Below the pieces are notes generated by a model. That model was not told the origin of the DNA and ran no database searches. It worked only from the letters and a program-made list of their open reading frames with translations. From an uncultured Shewanella sp. (GTDB lineage Bacteria > Pseudomonadota > Gammaproteobacteria > Enterobacterales > Shewanellaceae): a stretch of DNA of 64,000 bases. The stretch covers positions 1-64,000 of the forward strand of contig NZ_CANMUW010000022.1 of NCBI RefSeq assembly GCF_947501225.1, in the 5' to 3' direction. Numbering within the stretch: the first letter of the stretch is position 1; every line of letters starts with the position of its first letter. This document shows positions 8,996 to 17,566 of this stretch, piece after piece. A program made the translations under genes and the position numbers.

Positions 8996-9361
8996 TTACT
9001 CTTTATGCTTATCAAACTTGAAAGTATGACAATTGCTACATAAAGGTTTCTTCGGCATATGTTCACCATGACACTCGATGCAAGGCAGATCTTTACCATA
9101 GTGAAGGTTGTTATGTGGATTTTGCCACTTATCCTCTTCGCTACGCTTTGTCTGCTCAGCTAACTCATCAATATCATGACACTGCAGGCATGAGTCATCT
9201 GATGGGTAGGTCTTAGTGCCTTGATCATGACAGCTCTTACAGCCTGAATCATAAACCATTTCGTGGTAATCACGCTTATCTCTTGCCTGTGCTGACAGGG
9301 CAAGACAACAGCCGAGAACCAGCGCAAGGGCGGTATTCATTTTATTATTCAAAATACTCAT
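8996..9361 (-). CDS. ardB: Tetraheme cytochrome c, acrylate reductase subunit ArdB
   Basis: 121 residues with a signal peptide (cut near AQA-RD) and exactly four CXXCH motifs (CKSCH, CLQCH, CIECH, CSNCH), like the N-terminal heme domain of the periplasmic flavocytochrome fumarate reductase FccA but encoded separately. The start is supported by AGAGGA 8 bp upstream. It lies 28 bp after ardA. I recall that the S. woodyi pair ArdA/ArdB was reported as a periplasmic acrylate reductase; this gene fits ArdB. It would pass electrons from CymA to the flavin subunit. Confidence 0.8.
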   Translation of the reverse strand: MSILNNKMNTALALVLGCCLALSAQARDKRDYHEMVYDSGCKSCHDQGTKTYPSDDSCLQCHDIDELAEQTKRSEEDKWQNPHNNLHYGKDLPCIECHGEHMPKKPLCSNCHTFKFDKHKE

Positions 9362-9389
9362 TACTCATTCCTCTTATTATCTGGCCGGA

Positions 9390-10910
9390 TTAGGCTTCCA
9401 TGACACTTCTTGCAGCTGTCATGCCCATCACCATACATTCAGGGATTGAGCAACTACCGAGACGACTCACACCGTGAACACCACCACACACTTCACCCGC
9501 TGCATATAAGCCTGGAATTGGCTTACCTGTGAAGCTATCTTTTACTTCGGCTTTAGTCGTGATCTGCACACCGCCTTGACAGTAGTGTACCTTTGGCCAC
9601 AGACGTACGACGGTAAATGGCGCTTCGATAAACTTGCCCTTCGCCTTCGTCATGTTCTTGCCGAACTGCTTATCATCACCGGACTTCACGTAGCTGTTGT
9701 ACTCTTCGATCTGCGCCTTAAGCGGCTTCAGTGGCACCTCAAAATGCTTAGCCAGCTCCTCGATCGTGTCGAACTTCCAACCTACGTTGTATTTGATCAC
9801 TTTCTTGGTATTAGGATGCTTCTTTGAATCCTTATAGCTGGTGATCAGGATAGGAGGTAAGGCTTCACCTTTCTCATCACGGCAAGAGAGCTCCGCATCG
9901 GCACGAGTCTTACGGTCGGCAATTTCATTCATGAAGCGCTTGCCGGTCAGACGGTTAATCGCCATTGAATGAGGGAAGTTATAGATTGAGTAGTTAGACA
10001 CATAGCCGAAACCACCTTCATCAGGTGATGCCCACGGGCCCGATTGGATATGCGCCATATGCACAGGGATCGCACCGATACGGAACATCTCATACATGCC
10101 TTCACCGGTCGCACCGGGTGCGTTGGTACAACCCACTTCAGATGTCAAAGTTGGATCTTGCGCCATACGTAGATCGATATTTTGAGCGAAACCACCGGTT
10201 GCCGCGATCACGCCACGCTTGGCACGGATGTAAACTACCTTGCCTGAGTCTTCCTCTTTGAAGTAGTAGCCTTCACGCATCTTAACGCCTTCAACTTTAC
10301 CGTCTTCACCAATGATGAAGCCTTCAAATTTAGAGCGGTTATGAGTCTTGACACCGATGCGCTTACACTCTTTATAAAGCGGCTGAGTGATACCTGCACC
10401 ACAGCTCACCGTAGTCTGGTACGTACGGGCAACCGAATGACCGCCTAACTGCTGTAGGTATGGATGATATTCAGATCCAGCATCCATAGTCATCTGCAGC
10501 GCTTCGACCGCGTGCTCGGCGACGTGACGTAGCAGCGCTTCATCGGCGATACCACGACCAGACTTCATCTGATCGGCTACCATTCTGTCTACAGAGTCCT
10601 GCACGCCCTCTTTCTTCTGCATAGGCGTACCCGGTGCAGCGAAAAGGCCACCATTGATGGCTGAATTACCACCGAAATAGGACATCTTCTCGAAGATATG
10701 AACGTCTTTCGCACCTTTGCGCGTGGCTTCGATTGCTGCGGCCAGGCCGGCAAAGCCAGAACCAATAATTAAGACTTCAACCTCTTTGTCCCATTTTACT
10801 CCGTCCGCTTTCTCAGAAATGGCCATAGCTGGAGTAGCCATCGCCACACCTGCAGCGGCTCCCATTCCTTTTATGAAATTACGGCGTCCAAGCAGATCTA
10901 CATTACTCAT
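9390..10910 (-). CDS. ardA: Periplasmic flavoprotein acrylate reductase subunit ArdA
   Basis: 506 residues of the FccA/UrdA flavoprotein family. A twin-arginine signal (GRRNFIKG, residues 8-15) precedes an FAD Rossmann motif (IIGSGFAGLAAA, 48-59). Catalytic equivalents of FccA are visible: R336 in KTRADA (proton-donor arginine), H442 in KVHYCQGG and R483 in GVSRLG. Where FccA has IQAHP, whose His holds the second carboxylate of fumarate, this protein has IQSGP (288-292), in line with a monocarboxylate substrate. It lacks its own heme domain; ardB follows 28 bp downstream. Expected reaction: acrylate to propionate. A related 2-enoate reductase cannot be excluded from sequence alone. Confidence 0.8.
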   Translation of the reverse strand: MSNVDLLGRRNFIKGMGAAAGVAMATPAMAISEKADGVKWDKEVEVLIIGSGFAGLAAAIEATRKGAKDVHIFEKMSYFGGNSAINGGLFAAPGTPMQKKEGVQDSVDRMVADQMKSGRGIADEALLRHVAEHAVEALQMTMDAGSEYHPYLQQLGGHSVARTYQTTVSCGAGITQPLYKECKRIGVKTHNRSKFEGFIIGEDGKVEGVKMREGYYFKEEDSGKVVYIRAKRGVIAATGGFAQNIDLRMAQDPTLTSEVGCTNAPGATGEGMYEMFRIGAIPVHMAHIQSGPWASPDEGGFGYVSNYSIYNFPHSMAINRLTGKRFMNEIADRKTRADAELSCRDEKGEALPPILITSYKDSKKHPNTKKVIKYNVGWKFDTIEELAKHFEVPLKPLKAQIEEYNSYVKSGDDKQFGKNMTKAKGKFIEAPFTVVRLWPKVHYCQGGVQITTKAEVKDSFTGKPIPGLYAAGEVCGGVHGVSRLGSCSIPECMVMGMTAARSVMEA

Positions 10911-10956
10911 CTGTCATCACCTTTATTTGTTTTAATCGACACGGTGATCATAAAGA

Positions 10957-11115
10957 TGGAATGAGTTCCAAAACGGGAGTTACAGAACAGTGTGTTCAAA
11001 ACAATTTGATAACATCGTGAAAGTTATGCCTAAGTTCAAATTCACCTGAAATTACAACTTTAGAGGTATTCTGGACTCGATTCCAAAATCAAACACAATA
11101 CTCGAAAGGTTTCGA
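10957..11115. promoter_or_regulatory. Palindrome-rich ardA / LysR intergenic region
   Basis: Four short inverted repeats lie between divergent ardA and LysR: TGGAATGAGTTCCA (10957-10970), GAACAGTGTGTTC (10985-10997), TGGACTCGATTCCA (11072-11085) and TCGAAAGGTTTCGA (11102-11115). The first and third share a TGGA...TTCCA frame. They are candidate operators for the adjacent LysR regulator; no site was tested. Confidence 0.45.
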
Positions 11116-11178
11116 AAACCAAGCGTAGACCACATCTAGATGTTACTGTTATGAGAATAGATACCGAAATAAGTGTGT

Positions 11179-12096
11179 ATGGAACTGGAAGATATCTACC
11201 GACAGGATTTGAGTTTGCTTATCGCTTTACAGATCCTGGTCGAAGAGTGCAGCGTTACTCAAGCCGCTAAACGATTACATCTGAGTCAATCTGCCACCAG
11301 CAGAATTCTCTCCCGTCTTCGTGAAATGCTTAAAGACCCGCTTTTTACACGAGTCGGGCAGAGGTTAGTGCCTACTCACTTTGCCCTCGATTGCTATCAA
11401 CAACTGCAGCAACCCACGGGTCAGTTAATTGAGATGCTCTCGCCTAAGCTGTTTGTCCCGAAAGAGTGCAAACAAAAGTTCACCATCGCCGCCACCGACT
11501 ACGCCATGCAGGCCTTAGTACCGTTTATCTTACCGGATATCTATCGTAAGGCACCCAATATCAAGCTTGAAATCGTCCCGGTTCAGCATAAAGAGCTACA
11601 GTCTCAGCTCGGTGTCCAGGGAGCCGATATGGCGATTTGCCGTGCCATAGGACAGACATTACAGCTTAATCATGAGTTTCTGGGAAAGGTGGGGGTGAGT
11701 TGTCTGTTGTCGCCGGAGCATCCCCTGGCAAACAGTGAGTTAACCCTGGACGATTATCTGCATTATCCCCATGCAACCATAGCGATCAGTGATGGAGTGA
11801 AGGCGCTGTTAGATGCGGCGGTTGCCGGTCATCCCACCCCAACAGAAAGGCTGAGAACGTCGCACCTAGATAGTGCACTGGCACTGCTTCCCTTCCAGCC
11901 TCTGTTAATCACGCTACCTGCGGGGATGGCGCAACTGGCGGCCACTAAACACAGACTGAGGGTTAAGCCGCTTCCCTTCGAGCTCCCACCGGTGAACTAT
12001 AACCTCTTCTGGCATTCCAGATGTGAATCAGACAAGGGGCAGCAGTGGCTCAGACAGGAGATAACCACTGCTACACAGAGATTACTCGCAGGTTAA
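11179..12096 (+). CDS. LysR-family regulator divergent from ardA
   Basis: 305 residues from the ATG at 11179; an in-frame GTG at 11173 adds two residues. The N-terminal HTH reads CSVTQAAKRLHLSQSATSRILSRLREML, followed by a LysR substrate-binding domain. It is divergent from ardAB and its 3' end overlaps acuI by 4 bp. Such placement usually means control of the divergent genes, so an acrylate- or DMSP-responsive activator of ardAB is likely but inferred. Confidence 0.82.
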   Translation: MELEDIYRQDLSLLIALQILVEECSVTQAAKRLHLSQSATSRILSRLREMLKDPLFTRVGQRLVPTHFALDCYQQLQQPTGQLIEMLSPKLFVPKECKQKFTIAATDYAMQALVPFILPDIYRKAPNIKLEIVPVQHKELQSQLGVQGADMAICRAIGQTLQLNHEFLGKVGVSCLLSPEHPLANSELTLDDYLHYPHATIAISDGVKALLDAAVAGHPTPTERLRTSHLDSALALLPFQPLLITLPAGMAQLAATKHRLRVKPLPFELPPVNYNLFWHSRCESDKGQQWLRQEITTATQRLLAG

Positions 12097-13073
12097 AGCT
12101 TTACGAGTACGCGGCCGGTTACCTGGCCTTTCACTATCTTATCGGCGAACTCAGGAACCTGGTCCAGAGTGATTGACTGACCCGCTTGCTGATAGTAGCT
12201 TTCCGGTAACAACTCGAGTACCTGCTCCCATGCCGCCTTGCGCTTCTCAAATGGACATGAAACAGAGTCGACGCCTAACAAGCTGACACCGCGAAGAATA
12301 AATGGCATCACAGTCGTTGGCAGCGCAAAGCCACCAGCCAGACCACAGATTGCCGCCGCGCCGCCATACTGCATCTGAGCTAATGCCGTTGCCAACACCT
12401 TGTTACCTACGGTATCGACCACACCGGCCCAGCGCTGCTTCTCAAGCGGCCTAGGGTCCTGCTCGAGTTCACTACGCTCCATAACTTCATTTGCACCCAG
12501 TGAGCGGAGAAGATCGGCATTTTCTTCCGCACGGCCCGTGCTTGCCACGACCTTATAACCCAGACGCGACAGCAGGGTGACGGCAACCGAACCTACACCA
12601 CCACTGGCACCTGTCACTAAGATATCACCGGATTCAGGTTTAATATTCGCATCTTGAAGTGCCTGCACACAAAGCATAGCCGTTAGGCCCGCAGTTCCTA
12701 TCATCATGGCCTTGTCGGCATCACAAGCTTCTGGCATAGGTACCAGCCAGTCAGCTTTTACGCGGGCCTTCTCGGCCATACCACCCCAGTGATTTTCACC
12801 GACGCCCCAGCCGGTCAGGATAACTTTATCACCCGCCTTGTAGCGCGGGTCGGCAGACTCTGTGACGACACCTGCGAAATCGATACCCGGTACCATAGGA
12901 AAATTTCGTATGATGCGCCCGGTTCCGGTCACAGCCAAACCATCTTTATAGTTCAGCGAAGAACAAGCCACATCGACTAACACCTCGCCCTCAGGCAAGT
13001 CAGTCTCAGGAAGCTGACAAATATTCGCTAACGTAACCCTATCTTCTTGTGTTAATACCAGTGCTTTGAACAT
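12093..13073 (-). CDS. acuI: Acryloyl-CoA reductase AcuI (YhdH family)
   Basis: 326-residue medium-chain reductase. The N-terminal GroES-like fold contains SSLNYKDGLAVTG and GIDFAGVV, typical of YhdH/AcuI; the nucleotide-binding motif GASGGVGSVAV follows in mid-protein. No zinc-binding cysteine pattern is seen. The family reduces acryloyl-CoA to propionyl-CoA with NADPH, which protects the cytoplasm from DMSP-derived acrylate. It sits beside the ard/ddd genes, which supports this role, although many non-DMSP bacteria also have the gene. Confidence 0.88.
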   Translation of the reverse strand: MFKALVLTQEDRVTLANICQLPETDLPEGEVLVDVACSSLNYKDGLAVTGTGRIIRNFPMVPGIDFAGVVTESADPRYKAGDKVILTGWGVGENHWGGMAEKARVKADWLVPMPEACDADKAMMIGTAGLTAMLCVQALQDANIKPESGDILVTGASGGVGSVAVTLLSRLGYKVVASTGRAEENADLLRSLGANEVMERSELEQDPRPLEKQRWAGVVDTVGNKVLATALAQMQYGGAAAICGLAGGFALPTTVMPFILRGVSLLGVDSVSCPFEKRKAAWEQVLELLPESYYQQAGQSITLDQVPEFADKIVKGQVTGRVLVKL

Positions 13074-13246
13074 GTTGGACGCCTCTGAAATTATGAACTT
13101 TCAAGCATAGTTGAAAATATTACATGACTGAACTGCATATTTTGCATAAATATAATGCGCCCGGCACATTAACACCTATCCATTTACATGAACCCGCTAT
13201 CGCTCACGTATTCGGTAGAACAGATAACCCAGGAATCGATCCAGCA

Positions 13247-14038
13247 CTAGTTTTTTAAACCGAGTCGCTTCAGCTTTCTATATAACGTGTTGCGACTCAC
13301 CCCCAGATGCTTAGCACACCGACTCACATTACCTTCAAAACGGTGATAAGCGGCAAGGACATTGGCCTCCACCGTATCACTCAGCTCCATAGGTTCAGAC
13401 TCGGGAAGCTGGGTGATTTCACCATCCATCAACTGCACCTGTAACTCATCGGGTAAGGCTGACCAGTTAAGCTCACTTTCCCCTTCGGCCATGATACTGG
13501 CGACCTGCATAAAATTATCCAGCTCTCTGAGGTTTCCCGGCCATCGGTAGTGACAGAGCCGAGCCAGCAGGCTGCAACATAGACGCTGTTCATGGGTCTT
13601 ATGCTTGTTATGTAATTTTTTTATGATGCGCTCAATATCGCTACGCTGCCTCAGGGGAGGTAAGCGGATCTGTAACCCATTGAGACGATAGTAGAGATCT
13701 GGCCTGAACAGGCCATCGGCAACCCGCTGTTTCAGGTCGGTATGTGTCGCTCCTATCACCTGAATGTCGACGTTATACACCTTGTTACTCCCGACCGAAG
13801 TCACCTCCCGCTCTTGCAGCACACGTAATAGCCGACTCTGGGCCCCCAGAGACATCTCGCCGATCTCATCCAGAAACAGAAAGCCACCATCTGCCTGGCG
13901 AATCTTGCCCATATAACCGCCGCGGTTCGCACCAGTGAAGGCGCCGGAATGATAACCAAACAGCTCAGATTCAACGAGATTGTCAGGTATTGTGGCATAC
14001 CTCAGGTGTGCACTTTTATCACAGTGTGACCTCTGAGC
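13247..14038 (-). pseudogene. 5'-truncated sigma-54 activator (AcoR/NtrC type)
   Basis: The frame is open from 14038 to the stop at 13247. It reads IPDNLVESELFGYHSGAFTG (GAFTGA loop), then FLFLDEIGEMS (Walker B), the sensor region and a C-terminal Fis-type HTH (CAKHLGVSRNTLYRKLKRLG). Walker A (GESGTGKE-like) and the whole N-terminal sensor domain are missing: upstream of the ESELFG block the frame soon meets a stop (14039-14041) and the similarity ends. It cannot hydrolyse ATP as is. It abuts an aldehyde dehydrogenase with a sigma-54 promoter, its likely former target. Confidence 0.8.
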
Positions 14039-14132
14039 TCATCCTGCTATTGACGGCCCACACACATTCAAAAAAGCAAAATTAGCTTTTCATCATACGG
14101 TTAGCCATAAAAATCCACAACTACTACCAATC

Positions 14133-14148
14133 TGGCCCACGACTTGCC
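14133..14148 (+). promoter_or_regulatory. Sigma-54 (-24/-12) promoter of the aldehyde dehydrogenase
   Basis: TGGCCCACGACTTGCC has the invariant GG (14134-14135) and GC (14146-14147) exactly 10 bp apart and a close match to TGGCACG-N4-TTGC. The start of transcription would be near 14159, about 120 bp before the gene at 14278. Confidence 0.72.
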
Positions 14149-14277
14149 ATACCCAATCCGGTAGTGATGGGATAACTATCTCCCTGCAGGCTGTTTTAAA
14201 GCGGCTAATATTAAGGGCGTTTAGCTCTGTATGCAGAACAACAAGATCGATCAACAAGACAAAAAAGGAATTCAATC

Positions 14278-15798
14278 ATGATCTACGCACAACCAGGTAC
14301 CTCTGACGCGCTCGTCAACTTCAAAGCCAAATACGCCAACTATATCGGCGGTGAATGGATAGCGCCTGTCGGTGGTGAATATTTTGACAACAGCTCGCCG
14401 GTAAATGGACAGACGTTTTGTCAGATCCCCCGCTCCGATGAGCGCGATATCGAACTCGCTCTCGATGCCGCTCACGCCGCCCGTGAATCCTGGGGATTAA
14501 CATCGGTAGCCGAGCGTTCTAACCTGCTATTGAAAATTGCCGACAGAGTCGAACAAAACTTAGAGTACCTTGCTGTCGCAGAGTGCTGGGAAAATGGTAA
14601 GGCGGTACGTGAGACCATAAATGCCGATCTCCCGCTATTCGTAGACCATTTCAGGTATTTCGCCGGTTGTATCCGCGCCCAGGAGGGGAGTGCTGCCGAT
14701 ATCGACTCAAACACCGTCAGCTACCACTTCCCGGAGCCCTTAGGCGTGGTCGGTCAGATCATTCCATGGAACTTTCCTCTGTTGATGGCAGCCTGGAAAA
14801 TAGCCCCAGCCCTTGCAGCGGGAAATTGCATCGTACTCAAACCCGCCGAGCAGACCCCGGTCTCTATTCTGGTAATGCTGGAGTTGATTGAAGATCTGTT
14901 GCCCCCGGGAATACTCAATGTCGTCAATGGGTTTGGTACCGAAGCCGGACAGGCTCTCGCCACCAGCGACCGAATAGCAAAACTGGCGTTTACCGGTTCG
15001 ACCGAAATTGGCCACCATATCCTTAAGTGTGCAGCCGAGTCATTAATTCCATCGACCGTCGAGCTTGGTGGAAAGTCCCCCAATATCTACTTTGCCGATG
15101 TGATGGAGCAGGAGGATGAGTATCTGAATAAGGCGGTCGAGGGCATACTGTTAGCCTTCTTTAATCAGGGGGAGGTCTGTACCTGTCCTTCCCGGGTACT
15201 TATCCACGAGTCTATCTACGAACCCTTTATTTCGAAAGTTATCGAGCGCGCCAAAACCATCAAACAGGGTGATCCGCTCGATACCGACACACAGGTCGGG
15301 GCTCAGGCATCCCAGGAGCAGTTCGACAAGATACTCAGCTATCTGCAGATAGGAAAGGACGAGGGCGCTCAGGTACTACTCGGTGGTGCGATGTGCAAGT
15401 TAGATGGAGCACAAAGCAGTGGATACTATATCGAGCCCACCATACTCAAAGGCACCAATGATATGCGCATCTTCCAGGAGGAGATCTTCGGCCCCGTTAT
15501 CTCGGTAACCACCTTCAAAGATGAAGCCGAGGCGCTGGCCATCGCTAATGATACCGAGTATGGCTTAGGCGCAGGTGTGTGGACGCGTGATATGAACAAG
15601 GCGCAGCGCATGGGACGTGGCATTCAAGCCGGACGAGTCTGGATCAACTGCTACCACGCCTATCCCGCCCATGCTGCATTTGGCGGCTATAAGAAGTCGG
15701 GTATCGGCCGCGAGACCCACAAGATGATGTTAGATCACTATCAGAATACCAAAAACCTATTGGTTAGTTACGATGTTAATCCTCTGGGATTCTTCTGA
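14278..15798 (+). CDS. NAD(P)-dependent aldehyde dehydrogenase (AldB/ExaC type)
   Basis: 506 residues, full length for the ALDH superfamily. Seen are the PWNFPLLM and FTGSTEIG cofactor motifs, the general base E262 in VELGGKSPN and the catalytic C301 in NQGEVCTCPSR. The family oxidises acetaldehyde and related short aldehydes to acids in the cytoplasm. A sigma-54 promoter lies upstream and a broken sigma-54 activator is beside it. A GC-rich hairpin terminator follows. Confidence 0.9.
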   Translation: MIYAQPGTSDALVNFKAKYANYIGGEWIAPVGGEYFDNSSPVNGQTFCQIPRSDERDIELALDAAHAARESWGLTSVAERSNLLLKIADRVEQNLEYLAVAECWENGKAVRETINADLPLFVDHFRYFAGCIRAQEGSAADIDSNTVSYHFPEPLGVVGQIIPWNFPLLMAAWKIAPALAAGNCIVLKPAEQTPVSILVMLELIEDLLPPGILNVVNGFGTEAGQALATSDRIAKLAFTGSTEIGHHILKCAAESLIPSTVELGGKSPNIYFADVMEQEDEYLNKAVEGILLAFFNQGEVCTCPSRVLIHESIYEPFISKVIERAKTIKQGDPLDTDTQVGAQASQEQFDKILSYLQIGKDEGAQVLLGGAMCKLDGAQSSGYYIEPTILKGTNDMRIFQEEIFGPVISVTTFKDEAEALAIANDTEYGLGAGVWTRDMNKAQRMGRGIQAGRVWINCYHAYPAHAAFGGYKKSGIGRETHKMMLDHYQNTKNLLVSYDVNPLGFF

Positions 15799-15830
15799 TA
15801 GAGGGTAAATACCGAGAAGGTGAAGCCGCG

Positions 15831-15858
15831 ACAGCCATGCCCTCATGGGCATGGCTGT
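15831..15858 (+). terminator. Hairpin after aldehyde dehydrogenase
   Basis: A perfect 12-bp stem (ACAGCCATGCCC with GGGCATGGCTGT, loop TCAT) lies 32 bp after the stop. The T run behind it is short, so termination strength is uncertain. Confidence 0.7.
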
Positions 15859-16012
15859 TTGTACTCCATATCCAGACTGATAATACAGAGTCAAGTGTGA
15901 GACCAACCCACGGATTTACTTTTTGGAAATCTCTCAATCACAGTTTTTCACTTTTGAAGATGGTTAACCCCGAGTAGATTAGTAACCCTGATATTTAAGT
16001 GGATATTGTGTG

Positions 16013-17566
16013 ATGACCTTGCAGGAAAAATTGGTTCAAATCGTTAGCGACCCGTCACTGTCGCCAAAGCAGAAGTCTAACTATCTGGCGTTAGAGGCAG
16101 ACGCCAGCCTGGCTTATCTCACAGTTTCAGAGGCCGTTACTCAGGCCATGAAAACCGGCATTATTTGCGACATGTTTGAGGGCAATGCCCCGTTCAAACC
16201 GCGGTACGTTTTACCCGACTATGGTAAATTTTTACAGCAGGGATCGGATTATCTGGAGCTACGAGCCGCTCAGGATCTCGATGAAGCACTCAATGCATTA
16301 ACCATCATCTATCACCATGTCCCCTCGGTAACCAATATCCCGGTCTACCTTGGCCAACTCGACGAGATACTTATGCCTTTCGTTGATGGCCTTGATGAAG
16401 AGCTAGTCTACCGAAAGCTGAAGCTCTTCTGGATCATGCTGGATCGCACGCTTCCCGATGCCTTTATGCATGTAAACATAGGCCCGAGCGACAACATCGT
16501 CTGCCGCACAATTCTGAGAGTCGATGCCGAGCTCAAGCAGGTGGCGCCCAACCTGACCTTTATGTACGATCCCGATATTACACCGGATGAGTTATTGCAA
16601 CTTGCAACGGGTAATATCTGCCAGTGCAGTAAGCCCCATATCGCCAACTATCCAGTTCATAAGCAAGCCTATGACGCTCAGGGGTTTGGCATCGTAAGCT
16701 GTTATAACTCACTGCCTTTAGCGGGTGGCGCCAATACTCTGGTTCGCCTTAACCTTAAAGAGGTTGCACTAAAAGCCGGTAGCATAGATAACTTCTTTAG
16801 CCACACCCTGCCCCATTATTGCCGGTTAACCTATGAACTGATCGAAGCCCGTAGCAAGTTCCTCCATGAAGAGTCACACTTCTTCGGGAGTTTTCTGGTC
16901 AAAGAGGCGCTAATTGAAGAGCAAAGGTTCGCGCCTATGTTCGGCATCTATGGCATGGCGGAAGCGGTAAACATATTATTGGGGCAGCCGGAACTGTCTG
17001 AGACGGCCTCGGAGAAGCCGAGTAAGCACTACGGCCATGATAAGACCGCCAATGAACTAGGTCATAGGATCTCGGCGGCGCTGGACAGCATAGTAAAGTC
17101 TACCCCCGTCACCTATGGCTACCATGGACGTGCCCTGCTGCATTCTCAGGGGGGGATCAGTCTCGATATTGACGTGACTCCCGGTGTGCGGATCCCCTAT
17201 GGTACCGAGCCAGACCCTGTCACTCATGTACGGGCCTTGGCCGAGCATCATCAGTATTACACCTCCGGGATCAGCGATATCTTAACTATCGATGAGACCG
17301 TAAAATCTAACCCAGAAGCCATGTACCAGCTATGCAAGGGGACGCTTAGCCTAGGTTTTCGTGAGTTTACTGCAAATGTAGCCTCTAACGATTTAGTCCG
17401 GGTCACTGGCTACATGATTAAATTATCAGATATTGCCGATTTCAAACGGCAGGGCTCCCGCACCAATACCACAGGTTTGGGCGCCGAAGCGGCGGACAAT
17501 ACCGGGATCTTAAATCGCAAAGCCAGAGTCACGAGCCATGAGCAATCCCCTGTCTACGCAAAATAG
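16013..17566 (+). CDS. yjjI: YjjI-family glycyl radical enzyme
   Basis: 517 residues from the ATG at 16013 (an in-frame GTG lies one codon earlier). The C-terminal glycyl radical loop reads LVRVTGYM, with the radical glycine near residue 466, and a candidate thiyl cysteine is C230 in GIVSCYNSLP. It matches the short YjjI branch (DUF3029) of the pyruvate formate-lyase superfamily, whose substrate I do not know to be established. The activase gene yjjW overlaps its 3' end by 29 bp. Oxygen sensitivity of the radical implies anaerobic use. Confidence 0.88.
   Translation: MTLQEKLVQIVSDPSLSPKQKSNYLALEADASLAYLTVSEAVTQAMKTGIICDMFEGNAPFKPRYVLPDYGKFLQQGSDYLELRAAQDLDEALNALTIIYHHVPSVTNIPVYLGQLDEILMPFVDGLDEELVYRKLKLFWIMLDRTLPDAFMHVNIGPSDNIVCRTILRVDAELKQVAPNLTFMYDPDITPDELLQLATGNICQCSKPHIANYPVHKQAYDAQGFGIVSCYNSLPLAGGANTLVRLNLKEVALKAGSIDNFFSHTLPHYCRLTYELIEARSKFLHEESHFFGSFLVKEALIEEQRFAPMFGIYGMAEAVNILLGQPELSETASEKPSKHYGHDKTANELGHRISAALDSIVKSTPVTYGYHGRALLHSQGGISLDIDVTPGVRIPYGTEPDPVTHVRALAEHHQYYTSGISDILTIDETVKSNPEAMYQLCKGTLSLGFREFTANVASNDLVRVTGYMIKLSDIADFKRQGSRTNTTGLGAEAADNTGILNRKARVTSHEQSPVYAK

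Noticed and set aside
14093..14475. Minus-strand ORFs of 60-67 codons over the sigma-54 promoter and aldehyde dehydrogenase start
   Set aside because: No ribosome site or family features; they cover regulatory DNA and the coding strand of a strong gene.
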